Origin: G032773895 sp965248935
GTDB taxonomy: Bacteria; Pseudomonadota; Gammaproteobacteria; Pseudomonadales; Cellvibrionaceae
Length of the DNA stretch: 64,000 bases
Assembly: GCA_965248935.1 (NCBI GenBank)
Contig: OZ252214.1
Location: 992,001-1,056,000 of the forward strand
Direction of reading: 5' to 3'
The translations under genes were made by a program, and so were the position numbers. The stretch's first letter is position 1, and every line of letters begins with the position of its first letter. Shown here piece by piece: positions 16,101 through 24,241 of this stretch. A model generated the notes under the pieces. The model ran no database searches, was not told the DNA's origin, and saw nothing but the letters and a program-made list of their open reading frames with translations.

Positions 16101-18883
16101 TTATAAAAATTCACATCGGTGGGCACGGCGATTTCGGTTAAGCCGCGATTGCTGATTTGCACGCTAAGCTGGTGCTGGCCACCGCTGCCCTCTTCTAGGC
16201 GAATATGACCGGGCCGCACATCGGGGTTGCCCAAAAAGTCCAGGGCCACGGGCAGGTAGGCCATTACTAGGCTGGTGGTGGCTAAATGGGTGCGGAATAA
16301 ACCACTGTTGGTAAGCCAGGTGCCATTGGGTTGCTGGCTATCGAGAAGGTATTGGATAGTGGCGGTGACCACCGGGTCATGAATATCCGAGGCAAGGTAA
16401 TCCAGTGCCATGCCTACCCAGGCGGAGGTAAGTGGGTCATTTATGGCAGAATTGGGGTTATGAGACCACCCTCCACTTTCCTTTTGACGGCTGCGCAGAA
16501 TCGTATTCATTTCTGCCATAGCCAAATCAATACGCTCCAACAATGCCGGGTCGGTTGTGATGGTGCGAATTTCAGCCAAGGTGATCAATTGCATGGATAA
16601 TATCAGGCTGTTTGTCGTCGAATAAGGTTGATCGCGTAAAATCGTATCCTCGATAATATTGGGTATCACGCTGGTATAGTGGTCAACCACCGCTTGCTGC
16701 TGGGCGGTTAAATTGTCCCGTCGCCCACTATCCACAATATAACGCGCCGCACTTAAAGCAACTAATGCGTTCATACTGGCTATATTATTCAGCCAGCCAT
16801 TGTTTTGCTTATCATGATGCCAAAACACTTGATTGTTATGGATATTACGACGCTCCCAGAAAAACTCAAGCGCCTTGGCCCGCACATCAAAGGTAGCGTC
16901 TCTATCTGGCACAAAACTCAGTGCCCAGAGGGCAAACGCCGTTTGGCTCCTGTCATAACGTGGATGAGAACGACGGATAGAACCGTCCTCCAATTGACTG
17001 CTTAGAATTTCACTGAGTAAATAATCGGCGGCTTCCTCATCCACCTCCGCCTTACCTCGTGAGGCTTGCAGCCCAAGCAGCGTTTGTGTCTGCACATGGC
17101 AGCCCAGGCAGGCATTCTCTTCGTGCCAACGGAGTGTTTCTGGGGCCACATACTCACCGGCGCGGCGTATTGCCTCACGGATACGACTAAATAACGGCGC
17201 AATATAGGTCTGCCCATTGCTCTCATCGCCCTCTTCATACTCCCTGACCGAACCGGCAGACACCACATAACACTGGCGGTTAAACGTCGGCACCGTTTGC
17301 ACAAAACGGGCATCCGGTAACCAGTTAATCTCACCCGTACTCGCATCCACCGTCATGCCCTGGGGGGCCAGATCCAATTGATAGGCAATCGGGTCGGCAT
17401 TCGGGTCCTCAACCGCCACCGGGTAGCGATAAGTCTGCCCTTCCGGCGACGCCTCAACAGGCGGGCTGACAATCACCGGGGGCTCATTATTATTGCGTAC
17501 CACCCGAATCTGAATATGGGCCGGGGCCGACCTTAACGCACCATCAAAAGCCACATAGCTCACAGACTCGATACCCGTATACAAGGCATCAGAGGTATAG
17601 ACCAGATTGGGCGACGTGCCACTGAACGCCCCGTGCTGCGGAGCGGATTCCAAGATAAATTGCAGGTCGCTACTGTCGATATCCGAGCCCTGTAATAGCA
17701 CAGGAATAGGCTGACCGGCTTCCACCTCCAGCGCTATATCCACCGCCACAGGCGCATCATTAACCGGCAAAACCGTCAAACCATACTGGGCCGGCTCAGA
17801 ATCCAACTCACCATCGTGTGCAACATAAATCAAACTGTCTGGGCCAAAATAATTGGGGTCGGGAATATACTGCCACTGGCCCTTATTCTCGATCAATACC
17901 CCATGGGCAGGCTGAGAAACAGCACGGAAACTTAACGGGTTCTGCTCAATATCCGAACCGAGAAAAGCCAGATCAATCGGCGTATCCTCCAAGCCCTCCG
18001 TGGACGTATCCTCGGCCACAGGCGCATCATTGACCGGCAAAACCGTAATCGATACCGTCGCCACCCGAGAGATCTGCTCATGATCGTGAACGGTAAAGGT
18101 TAATTCATCCTGACCAAAGTAATTGGCGTTGGGCGTATACATCACCAACCCCTCAATAACATCAATACTGCCGTGCGCAGGCTGTGTGAGAATCGTAAAT
18201 ACCGGCACATTATTATCCTCATCCCTGACCAGTAACTTGAACATCACCGCCGTATCTTCCGGTGTTTCCACAGCGTCATCCATAGCCACGGGACGATGGT
18301 TATAACAGCGCGTAAAACGCTTGAAAATATAACTAATATACCCCTGACCCTTAAGCTGATAATCCGTTAGCTCCACCACCGCAAAACGGGCCGTATGGTA
18401 ATCTAAACGGCTGCCCTTGCCCTGGTAGCTATCCCATACCGGCACAATAATATTGCGCCCCAGCAACGCATCCAGCCCAGCGCGAATCGCCTTCGCATTC
18501 TTGACTCCCGGCGCGCCTTCCACCCAATCGCGCACATTCAACTGCTGATCGCCGGGGTCCGTCGGATTAATGTAGGTCCCGCTATTCCCCGGCGCCACCA
18601 AACTGGCCGCAAGCGTCTTTACATTATTCTGCCCCGCCCAACTTAACCAACTGTAATTGCCCGGCCCGGTACCCGTGCGAACCTGCGAAAATACCTCCCC
18701 AGGTTGCGCCGAGGCCATCAGGGCAGAGGGAAGTGTGATTGGATACAGCGAACAGAAATTCGGTGAAATAACAATATCCGGTGTTTCTTCGAAGGGTTGC
18801 ACAAGAGCGGGCTGTGCAAGTGCGGTAAGGTGAACAGAGAGGCCAAAAACAAACGCGATTTTCGCTATCCAAGATTGCAACAT
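7106..18883 (-). CDS. Giant secreted YD-repeat/Rhs protein, probable polymorphic toxin
   Basis: A 3925-residue protein. A Sec signal peptide ends near residue 23 (LTALA/QP). Then, approximately: a TadE/TadG-like region (24-190), cadherin-like repeats with PEDT motifs (195-470), a putative-Ig unit, an alpha-helical region with CLGCH resembling squalene-cyclase or prenyltransferase repeats (565-870), CARDB-like domains, FG-GAP/VCBS repeats with Ca-binding DxDxDG loops (1190-1500), tandem Ig-like repeats (1690-2270), an Rhs N-domain (from about 2498), YD repeats (2700-3670), the Rhs core (RYYDQGIGRF, about 3690) and a 190-residue tip after DPSG (about 3734). The tip is AT-rich and unrecognised. 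The architecture fits a WapA/Tc-like shell that delivers a toxin. It lacks a PAAR domain, so it is not a classic T6SS Rhs effector. An AAGGAT ribosome site precedes the ATG. Confidence 0.88.
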   Translation of the reverse strand: MLQSWIAKIAFVFGLSVHLTALAQPALVQPFEETPDIVISPNFCSLYPITLPSALMASAQPGEVFSQVRTGTGPGNYSWLSWAGQNNVKTLAASLVAPGNSGTYINPTDPGDQQLNVRDWVEGAPGVKNAKAIRAGLDALLGRNIIVPVWDSYQGKGSRLDYHTARFAVVELTDYQLKGQGYISYIFKRFTRCYNHRPVAMDDAVETPEDTAVMFKLLVRDEDNNVPVFTILTQPAHGSIDVIEGLVMYTPNANYFGQDELTFTVHDHEQISRVATVSITVLPVNDAPVAEDTSTEGLEDTPIDLAFLGSDIEQNPLSFRAVSQPAHGVLIENKGQWQYIPDPNYFGPDSLIYVAHDGELDSEPAQYGLTVLPVNDAPVAVDIALEVEAGQPIPVLLQGSDIDSSDLQFILESAPQHGAFSGTSPNLVYTSDALYTGIESVSYVAFDGALRSAPAHIQIRVVRNNNEPPVIVSPPVEASPEGQTYRYPVAVEDPNADPIAYQLDLAPQGMTVDASTGEINWLPDARFVQTVPTFNRQCYVVSAGSVREYEEGDESNGQTYIAPLFSRIREAIRRAGEYVAPETLRWHEENACLGCHVQTQTLLGLQASRGKAEVDEEAADYLLSEILSSQLEDGSIRRSHPRYDRSQTAFALWALSFVPDRDATFDVRAKALEFFWERRNIHNNQVFWHHDKQNNGWLNNIASMNALVALSAARYIVDSGRRDNLTAQQQAVVDHYTSVIPNIIEDTILRDQPYSTTNSLILSMQLITLAEIRTITTDPALLERIDLAMAEMNTILRSRQKESGGWSHNPNSAINDPLTSAWVGMALDYLASDIHDPVVTATIQYLLDSQQPNGTWLTNSGLFRTHLATTSLVMAYLPVALDFLGNPDVRPGHIRLEEGSGGQHQLSVQISNRGLTEIAVPTDVNFYNGAPESGTLLGSVRLERIGNGQTVTPSLTVADSRLTETIHVTLTVAPSVEECEINNNQTQAALVRVRATDPGRLFDTQVYTLNIDDVNQRPQITSEAPSEFDSGQAFEYQVTSDDPDSGDAQNFALLQGPQGLLIDSRTGIMRAAPGTLLPGTYDVIVEVEDLRGFTTQQTFSLVVNANLPPSITTAPVVRGSERHGYLYNIDALDPNPGDALTYTFETGPATLTVDPHTGLSRWLAEAEYVEGHTDNNPYCVAEPSQQNAPLDPVIKWHWAGSDYRSDYDQVMSLPVVAQLNDDNGDGVINTDDTPDIIFSAFSGSQYDNPSLLRAISGADGHEIWPQADRWANAVHGPAVGDIDHDGLIEIIVGGGHLHGAKTLLAYEHDGTLKWEIPVEQYGEPSLADLDNDGSVEIVVANTVYNAEGQPLWHLGNSEDPQPLVLDLDADGDLEIFNNGSAYQHDGSLLWHAGTYKQAAVGNLDQDPHPEIVAYAGSDGIVALEHDGQIKWGPVAVPGGGGGPLTLADLDGDGHAEIGIAGANYYTVYEHDGSLKWQSPTRDRSSAQTGSTAFDFNGDGSADILYADEHHFRIYDGRTGSVRYELENSSGTLYEYPLVVDLDNDQHAEIVLIANNYAYNNQAHPGTTGIRVLEDAHDNWAPTRALWNQHSYHINNIHDDGSIPQFEQPSWLSHNSYRLNTFADRPALGIADLTAYGITYDQDTHSLSVYVKNRGLAPATGPITVHFIHDHFWLDDQPLGSHTLNTLDAGEETHIRLTLTDTQHIEYGLRVELSVPDSLEECHTDNNSTRAILFDLFAYDPANLFDSQRFAVTIANDNNPPEIISAATSQATVGSDYRFQIDTRDPDIGESFWYRLDNAPANLSVHPYSGLIRGTNLTEGTHTFSIHVRDIAGEETQQPHILTVSPPDNRPPVITSEAPTRANIGDEYHYTVIASDPDGDDLLFALSRSQPGVSLDQNTGDIRWTPREQDLGVKSLEITVVDQHGAAAQQYFLIDVQNGSLASNRAPIITSIPSGVVYAGRLFHYQIIATDADFDPLSYRVTPAISDMTLSETGLLTWLASADLIGQQIILDIQVSDDRGGIASQRLTLPVNEHANHPPIITSTPGQSATVNQTYHYPIYAEDQDGDPFSLSLIDGPNGMVLDNHSLAWTPAPIQENNTHNITLRAEDQRGAASTQTFSITVHPEPLPNTPPEILSIPGNPAFIDQAYHYDILALDPDGDPLNYRLTDAPTGMTLNHLGELRWTPSAAQQGTHTINLDVTDGRASTHQRFSLQAVMHNPDNRYPQITSEPLTTAAVDHHYRYQLHATDADNDPLTYGAITTPSGLTVTPEGRVDWTPTHNQIGIHDLTLYASDGHSRSLQSYTIAVLEQPQPLSAFILATPDIANIGDTITVSIFSDGGQGPLNTTVTLNGQAIALNRFDQIDLIADTIGLHTLEATVTDGHETLTETATYSVRDPDDTLAPLVTIHAPEFETIITDATDIIGTVQDDNLAYYRLLIGPKGQQNFTEIARSSHEISHGLLGNIDPTLLHNGIYHIAVEAVDINGQRTTEVTNILIDGDMKIGHFSLTFEDLNIDLAGIPIRVTRTYDTRQRLEDLDFGHGWSLDYQNVRVQESHTLGFAWSLNYHRTGYFGEYCVEPSGNPIVSVRLPDGSLEKFRVRAEPNCTTLVPTTDVQLAFDPMPGTYSTLEQTDLGILRLYNGHLVDLSALDPEAPVDPDHYRLTTKEGLIYHLDQDFGVHKIQEPGGDHITFTDNGIHHSQGYAITFQRDAAHHITALILPDGRRLHYTYTLSGDLNNVTDLGGDTTQHHYLARAPHYLQDIIDPRGVRATRMEYNNNGRLTAVIDADGHRIEYQHDLDGNTEIIRDRNGNQTVYVYNSRGDILAETNALGHTTTRTYNTLGHTLTETNPLGHTTTWVYDNRGNPLTETDPLGHTTRTTYSHTGNLLSLTDPLGRTTQSEYNPHSLKLENITDALGHTTDLHWDTGIGSCSTGASLGYTDALGHTTTTQPRCIGPFAHLPSYTDAANGQRTTYTYDNSGRKTTETTHRTGPDGTPIALTTAFEYDPNNRIIATTHPDGTTTRTEYTALGTPRAHINPQGQRTEYTYDTRGHEISTRHPDGTTTEKTYDPQGNLLTETDQAGRTTEYTYDAANRRIETRHPDGTTTGTEYDPAGRITAHIDPNGQRTEYQTDPLGRRTHTRDPQGNTYHREYDPVGNLIAQTDPNGHRTQYHYTALDQKIATLYPDGTTTTDQLDPLGRRTQQTDQADLATHYQYDPLGRLTAVIDTLGQETHFLYDEIGNKTSQTDAEGHTTRWEYDNMGRTTARTLPLGQRETTAYDPLGNLTQHTDFNGDTTTHTYNEANQLIERRFADGSSERFTYNPIGNRIESMQTDISGSTRITRYQYDAQDRLRVEEQANGTRLEYTYDAAGNRTQISTIAADGSTETTTYTYDTLNRLESVTDHNTQTTTYAYDAVGNRSHIRYPNGNREVYHYDALNRLTLKETLDGTDTLLQSYHYTLHPTGRRTQIDELSGRSTEYSYDALYRLTSESITDAVNDDYVAEYQYDAVGNRTFETVNGVSTAYTYDDNDRLEQTGGTHYVYDHNGNTLTETLDGNVKTYTWNSKNKLIRVDNAGMVSEYSYNVEGIRERKTENGTTTTFVVDSNRAYAQVLEEIPEGTAGVRYTYGDDLISQDRNGVESWYHYDGLGSTRSLSDDLGSLTDTYDYEAFGTLLHQTGSTENSYLYTGEQFDNSLNQYYLRARYYDQGIGRFTQQDTWMGNNYDPVTLHKYLYANADPVNGIDPSGNFTMGQVMSSVNISSTLAVVSAGLSGYSIGSGGVAIYEGRYADGALDIALGFMGTGVAASGYKLIRYTFGPANRAIRQRYMSFLANEMPHQISIWRTQGRTAQQIAESLVVMRNSIKIETRAMMEAEGVAGKVVKKILELRNIKHYRHPIGPDISWYLRRGKTYEDIIDSALKSSDKINRMVGGAL

Positions 18884-19764
18884 GGGTCAAATCCTTAATG
18901 TACAACATTCTTTTGCCAGGGGGGCTGGGCTCAACACCGTCGGTGCGGATGACCCTTCTTTTGTTCTTCTTTTGTTACTTCTTAACTAGCTAGCTAGTAG
19001 CTAGCCGCTATTAAAAAAATACTACTTAGGCTATTTAATTGTTAACTAAGCCTCCTATCGCAAAGAATGTTCCACAGTGCATTTTTTCTATGGCACTCAA
19101 AGACTTAGTGGTTTATACCCGTCATCTGATCAAAATAAACAACACCTTATGTAAATAACCTCGACACCAAAACAATGATTTACGCGCCAACGCTTTGATT
19201 GTTAAGGGATTTTTAGCACACCAGCAGGTGACGCAACATGTCAGGTGTTGCATTTTTTGTATGGCGCTCAAAGGCTTAGCGGTACATGCAGATCATCTTC
19301 TGAGTATAAAATATACACCCGTAAACTTTTTCGACATAAGGGGGTTGTTTTAAGATCAAAAAGATAATTAACGCGCCAATGTAAAATACAGTCCGCCAGG
19401 GGTCATGATTATGATCACTTTAATTCCCCTCTTTTTCTTGTGGGTAAATTAGAAGTGCGACCAGCTTACCTAGCCTGTGTTCTGTATGCATGGCTATGCA
19501 AGAGGGGGCAATAAGTAAGGGTGGGTAAGGTGGGTATTGTTGTTCAAGGGCGGAGGGGGGCTAGCAGGTGTATAAGTTTTCGACTGTTAAGGGTTGATCT
19601 TTACAAATTTAAGGGGGTTCCCCCCTACTCTTCTACGGTGTTTTATCTCTGAGCTTAAAAATATCTGAACTTACACAATATCTGAATTTGAAGAAACCTT
19701 TTTGAGGGGTGCATAAAAAAGCCGACCATAAAAGCCGACTTCTTATGAATATCCAAAAGTTACG
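18884..19764. other. Intergenic region with a repeated non-coding block
   Basis: No gene is visible. Two related blocks occur in the same orientation: about 19078-19191 and about 19249-19381. Each begins with GCATTTTTT, then TATGGC and CTCAAAG, and ends with ACGCGCCAA. In the second, TGGCGC near 19263 can pair with GCGCCA near 19374. A GCTAGCTAGC-type palindrome lies near 18990, and GGGGG-tt-CCCCC lies at 19613-19624. The promoter of the Rhs gene should be near 18890-19000 but was not assigned. Confidence 0.4.
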
Positions 19765-21030
19765 TTAGCACCTATCCGAACCTACGGATGTCGTGCCAAG
19801 TATGGATTTAAACGAGTTAAAGTTATTAATTCGACTTTGAACTTGATTAGGATGGCCACCATTGCATTCAAGTGAGCCATTGATCGCCCAAATAGTACAA
19901 CCAAAGCCATTATCACCGGCAATACATTCGTGTGCAGGCATGGTTCCCGGCCCGTCTTGTGTCATCCAATACCACAGTGCTGTTTTCCAAGCCACTGCCG
20001 GGTCTTGTGCCACTAAGTCTGGGTTTGACCAAAGGTCGATACCCAGCTCTTCACCAGCGGAGCAGTAATTAAAGTTCCAACTTAGCTGGATGGGCCCACG
20101 TCCATGATATTGCTTACCAGGTGCGCAGACTCCACAAGGAGTGCTTGAGTTTGAACAGTATGTTCCGCCTGCAATTTCGTTGATGTATACCAAGCCTCCC
20201 GTTTCGTGAGAGAAGTTCGCCAAAGCGGCGGCAGCTTCTCTGCGACGCTTAGCGACATCACCTGTACCGGCAAAAGCTGGATAAAACGATGCGGCTTCAA
20301 CTAACCCTTGATAGGTATAAAAAGGGTTTCTACTTGGAAACATTTGATCGAATTGTGCTTCACTCACAACTTCGGCAAAGCCACCGCCCGATGAGGATGA
20401 ACTGCTAGAGCTTGATGAGGATGAGCTGCTAGAACTGGACGACGATGAACTGCTAGAGCTTGATGATGACGAGCTGCTAGAAGACGTACCCGAGCATTCT
20501 GATGCCTGAATGGTATCCCAAGCGTACATATTTGCCCAACCCACGCCGGGCTCATAGGCAGAGGCGCCTGTCGAACACCAACCAGCAACGATACATTGAT
20601 AGTAACCCCCAGCATTGTGTACTTTGTCCCCTACCGCATAGTTTGTACCGGCAGAGTAGGATGGGCAGCTACCTATGCTACCGCCAGATGAAGACGTACT
20701 GCTAGAGCTACTGCTTGATGATGAGCTACCACTCGACGATGAATTACTGCTTGATGATGAGCTAGAACTTCCATCACACATACCTAGTGGTGTCCAAACA
20801 TCCCACGTCTGGGTAGAGGCTGAGGGATTATCATTTTGATTCCACCATTTGGCTTCATACTTACTCCCACTGTAGATGACTTGCTGACCTCCTGTATAGA
20901 CTGCACTTGAAGACCATTCGCTTAACCCGCTACAACTAACGGCAAAGCTTTTACTCGAAGCGAGTAGGAGAAGTGAAAATACGAGTAAACAACTCTTTAT
21001 TCTTTTATTAGCAATTAAAAATAACATCAA
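19765..21030 (-). CDS. Secreted GH19 chitinase with chitin-binding modules
   Basis: A 421-residue protein. A signal peptide ends near residue 31 (SKSFAVSC). The first CBM5/12-like module (about 31-90) has the AKWWNQ aromatic motif. A poly-Ser linker leads to a second Cys-rich CBM-like module (about 118-182), then another long poly-Ser linker and a GH19 catalytic domain (about 216-421). The domain has FSHETGG, holding the catalytic Glu, a second Glu in YINEIAGG and the YHGRGPIQLSWNFNY substrate-groove motif. GH19 enzymes cut chitin with inversion. Poly-Ser linkers are typical of Cellvibrio, Saccharophagus and Teredinibacter secreted enzymes. It is a single gene with no operon partners. Confidence 0.93.
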   Translation of the reverse strand: MMLFLIANKRIKSCLLVFSLLLLASSKSFAVSCSGLSEWSSSAVYTGGQQVIYSGSKYEAKWWNQNDNPSASTQTWDVWTPLGMCDGSSSSSSSSNSSSSGSSSSSSSSSSTSSSGGSIGSCPSYSAGTNYAVGDKVHNAGGYYQCIVAGWCSTGASAYEPGVGWANMYAWDTIQASECSGTSSSSSSSSSSSSSSSSSSSSSSSSSSSSSSSSGGGFAEVVSEAQFDQMFPSRNPFYTYQGLVEAASFYPAFAGTGDVAKRRREAAAALANFSHETGGLVYINEIAGGTYCSNSSTPCGVCAPGKQYHGRGPIQLSWNFNYCSAGEELGIDLWSNPDLVAQDPAVAWKTALWYWMTQDGPGTMPAHECIAGDNGFGCTIWAINGSLECNGGHPNQVQSRINNFNSFKSILGTTSVGSDRC

Positions 21031-21931
21031 TATACCTCTTATTCTTATTAGTAAATGTATATTCGAAGGTAATGTATATTCAATTAAGAAAAATAATTTT
21101 TATTTTTAAATTTCGAAATGGAATATATTACTCAGATGGAGATAAACAATACATGTAAGTGTTATTGTTTGTACAGAAAAAGCAGATAAGTAAATGTGAT
21201 TCACGTCGAATTATTCAAATATTTTTTAACTTTTATTCTAACCTGATCTAACTCGACAACAATTCACTCTAACACAGCTTTTTATTCTCTTTTTTTGATA
21301 ATAACTTCTGTATCACGTAACAGTAACGGTTTTGTTTTTAACGCACTTTTGTTTTTAACGCACTACTGCACCCCTTCGCGTATCCACGCACTTAAAGTAC
21401 CCATAAAAAAATAACCATAGACGCTTATGAAGTGTATACCGGCTGATTTGTTTGTTCTTCATATACACTGGATGTGGAAAGTTCGGAGGGAAGGCACGGC
21501 GGATACGGTAACGAATGTCGGTATACAGAATTTCTATAAGCACTTAGGATGCGCAAAAAAACTTTTGAAAAAGTAACCGTTTTAAAAAACAGATACTCAG
21601 TCTCTTATATAGGTTTTATGACTATTTGTAATGGCTACGGGTTTCAAGAGAAATAAGCTTTGAAATTATTTGAATAACTCTTTTCTATCATCGTTCCATA
21701 TAGGGTTTACTCTTGATAAGGTAATTTCAACGATGGGTTGCGGTGGAGTGTTGCTGTATCTATTTTAAACCTACGGTTGCCCTCTTCATTGGGTATGGTT
21801 TCGTTTATACCTTCGCTACTTTAACCATTCATATACCACACTAAAGTATAAATTTGGTATCAAGTTCAGACTCAACTACCCTTAGATGCACACTAACTGA
21901 AAATTGAAACCGAAAATTAAGAGACACAAAA
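21031..21931. other. Intergenic region, AT-rich
   Basis: No convincing gene. It must hold divergent promoters for the chitinase and the Gfo/Idh gene, but I could not place them. A 17-base tandem repeat (TTTTGTTTTTAACGCAC) occurs at 21330-21346 and 21347-21363. Confidence 0.35.
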
Positions 21932-22963
21932 ATGCTCAAAACCAAAGCATTGTTTACCGTATTTCTATTTCTGTTATTGTCCGGGGGAAACCATGCTTCA
22001 GATAGAGAGAGTACTCAGATAACCAAAATGAAAAAAAACAACGATTTTAAACTGGGTATTATTGGCTTAGATTCACTGCACAGTATCGAATTTAGCAAGT
22101 TCATTAATACATCGACTAAACCCAATATGGAGGGTATTCGTATTGCTGTGGCCTACCCTTATGGTAGCGAACGAGTAGAGTCTGGAAAGCAGCGAATAGA
22201 AGAGTACAGTAAAGAAATCACTCAATATGGCGTATCAATTTCACAGAGCCTCGAAGAAGTTATCAAGGTGTCAGATGGTATTTTATTAATTACCAACGAC
22301 GGCACTCTGCATAAGGAACAAATATTACCTGTTATTAAAGCAGGTAAGCCCATATTTTTAGATAAGCCCGTTGCCGAAAATTTAACGCATGTTTTAACAA
22401 TATACGGCTGGGGGAAAAAATACGGAGTAGAAATATTCTCAGCTTCGGCACTTCGCTATTTGGATGCGGCACAGGCCGCTCGACATAAGGGAAGCGTTGG
22501 CGATGTATTGGGTGCCGATGGCTATAGCCCTATGTATCTTGAAAGCCAACATACGGATTATTATTGGTATGGTATTCATGCAGTGGAAACTGTGTATACG
22601 GTGCTAGGGCCGGGCTGTAAGCGAGTAAAACGTATTATTGGTCAACACAGCGATATAATTATTGGGGAATGGGCCGACGGGCGTATTGGCAGCGTGCGGA
22701 CAGATAGGTCCGGCAAGCAGTTTTATGGCGGTATGGTGTACGGTAGTCGCGGTGTAGAAGCGCTTGGACCATTTATTGGTTATGAGTCGCTGGCGGAAAA
22801 AATTGTTGAGTTTTTTAAGAGTGGAAAATCACCTGTTGATACACAGGAAACAATCGAAATATATACGTTTATGGAAGCCGCCGATGTGAGTAAGGCACGC
22901 AAGGGGGAGTGGGTTAGTTTGGACGAGGTATATCAAAAAGCATTGCAAGCAGCGAAGCATTAA
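21932..22963 (+). CDS. Exported Gfo/Idh/MocA-family oxidoreductase-like protein
   Basis: A 343-residue protein with an N-terminal hydrophobic signal-like segment (residues 7-18, TVFLFLLLSGG), then a Rossmann-type beta strand (KLGIIGLDSLHS, about 39) and a DKPVAEN motif (about 145-151), which replaces the EKP motif of Gfo/Idh/MocA dehydrogenases. The C-terminal half has the substrate-domain pattern (YYWYGIHAVETVY). Family members oxidise sugars with NAD(P), but the canonical GxGxxG is altered here, so cofactor use is uncertain. Export of a Rossmann enzyme is unusual, though signal-bearing members exist. It is monocistronic, with a hairpin after the stop. Confidence 0.75.
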   Translation: MLKTKALFTVFLFLLLSGGNHASDRESTQITKMKKNNDFKLGIIGLDSLHSIEFSKFINTSTKPNMEGIRIAVAYPYGSERVESGKQRIEEYSKEITQYGVSISQSLEEVIKVSDGILLITNDGTLHKEQILPVIKAGKPIFLDKPVAENLTHVLTIYGWGKKYGVEIFSASALRYLDAAQAARHKGSVGDVLGADGYSPMYLESQHTDYYWYGIHAVETVYTVLGPGCKRVKRIIGQHSDIIIGEWADGRIGSVRTDRSGKQFYGGMVYGSRGVEALGPFIGYESLAEKIVEFFKSGKSPVDTQETIEIYTFMEAADVSKARKGEWVSLDEVYQKALQAAKH

Positions 22964-22968
22964 CTAGC

Positions 22969-23011
22969 CGTCAGTAATAGAATTTCCAATAAGAGTATTC
23001 TATTACTGACG
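22969..23011. terminator. Bidirectional hairpin between convergent genes
   Basis: A perfect 15-base inverted repeat, CGTCAGTAATAGAAT (22969-22983) and ATTCTATTACTGACG (22997-23011), lies between the Gfo/Idh gene and the convergent DM13 lipoprotein gene. There is no strong T-run, but the position and stem length suit a shared terminator. Confidence 0.65.
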
Positions 23012-23020
23012 AGCCTTAGA

Positions 23021-23995
23021 TCACGGCGCGCTAAATAATAATTCACCAAAACTAATTCGAAAGTCCGCACACCATACACTTAAGCTATTAAAATCATCCA
23101 AGGTTTTATCAATAGGTAGCCTCAACGTAATGGCAGCATCAGTATAACTGCGCCCGTTAATCGAATTTCCAATTGTAAATGAGGTACTCGGAATATAGTT
23201 GTTGTCAATACCGGCATAAAAATAAACAAGCGGCCCTAAACCATCATAATTAAACATGGTAATTTCGATGGTGCAATCATCAATAACTCTGGCCCGACCA
23301 CTGACTTGATGAGCCAGTGTAGAAAAATTCCCTTCATAGCCGACTTTAGCATGGTTTGTTTCACAGGACCTTAGTTCGGGAATCTCATTGAGGCTTTGCT
23401 GAAAATGCGCCAGTGCATCGGCGCCACTGACTAAGGATGTATTTGCTCCACCAAGATTGGTAATAAGGCTTTCCACTTGAGAGTCAAAGTTAACGGCTGA
23501 AAAGTCCAAGGTTATGTCTGCCGACATCTCGTGAGCAAAATCGGCAATATGTATTCCGTTGCTGAGATTTCCGTCGGTATCTAGGGTCTGTAAAAAACGA
23601 GTAAGGTTTAAAGCGGCGGTATCGCTCAGGGAGGTTACCTGAAATATATCAAGCGGCGTAATATATTGTTTGCCCGTTACGGGAGGTAGCTGTATTCCTC
23701 CAATTGAGAAAACGATGGGTTCACCAAGCTTGTATTGAAAGCTTCCCGTGGCGTTTGTTTCACCGGATAGGCTCGCACCAGCATACCTAAGCCCTTCCAC
23801 CACAGAATCAATAAAAATTCCAGTATAAACTGTTTCCACGGTTATTTCGCCCGAAGAACCGCTACTATTATTACCGGACGAAGAAGCTGAAGAGCCACCA
23901 CCACCGCCACATGCACCAAGTAATAATGTGACCCCCATTAGCGCCATAAAGCCAATACGGGTAAACGTTATTAAGGGAAGTGTTAGCTTTCTCAT
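23021..23995 (-). CDS. Lipoprotein with C-terminal DM13 domain
   Basis: Starting at the ATG at 23995, preceded by GGAG at eight bases, the protein has a lipoprotein signal with lipobox LLGAC (Cys29), a Gly/Ser-rich spacer, a middle region with YAGASLSGETNATGSFQY and GKQYITPLDIF that resembles lipoproteins of this group, and a DM13-like domain (about 205-320). The DM13 part has GNFSTLAHQVSGRARV, ITMFNYDGLGPLVYFYAG and LSVWCADF. DM13 domains are proposed to be extracellular redox domains. A longer reading frame from 24094 is open, but its first 33 residues have no signal and no ribosome site. Confidence 0.75.
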   Translation of the reverse strand: MRKLTLPLITFTRIGFMALMGVTLLLGACGGGGGSSASSSGNNSSGSSGEITVETVYTGIFIDSVVEGLRYAGASLSGETNATGSFQYKLGEPIVFSIGGIQLPPVTGKQYITPLDIFQVTSLSDTAALNLTRFLQTLDTDGNLSNGIHIADFAHEMSADITLDFSAVNFDSQVESLITNLGGANTSLVSGADALAHFQQSLNEIPELRSCETNHAKVGYEGNFSTLAHQVSGRARVIDDCTIEITMFNYDGLGPLVYFYAGIDNNYIPSTSFTIGNSINGRSYTDAAITLRLPIDKTLDDFNSLSVWCADFRISFGELLFSAP

Positions 23996-24241
23996 AAAGC
24001 GGCTCCTAAAAAGTACAGCACATAAAACCCAAGCAAAAGACAAGGAGCTGGGATAAACTAACATTCTCCATGGTCTGTCAAAGAAAGTCTTCACAGAACG
24101 GTCACAAAAAGGTCGCTATAGAGATATGCGTTCAATAAAGTCGCCCTTTAAACCCAGGAGAAAAACAAGCTTAAAACAATTACACAGAACTAAAACACAC
24201 TAGAGCCTGTTAACACTCAGCCACTCCAATAGAACAATATT

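Noticed and set aside
7106..18883. The Rhs protein as a T6SS PAAR-Rhs effector
   Set aside because: It has a signal peptide and no PAAR or VgrG-binding N-terminus, so a different export route is more likely.
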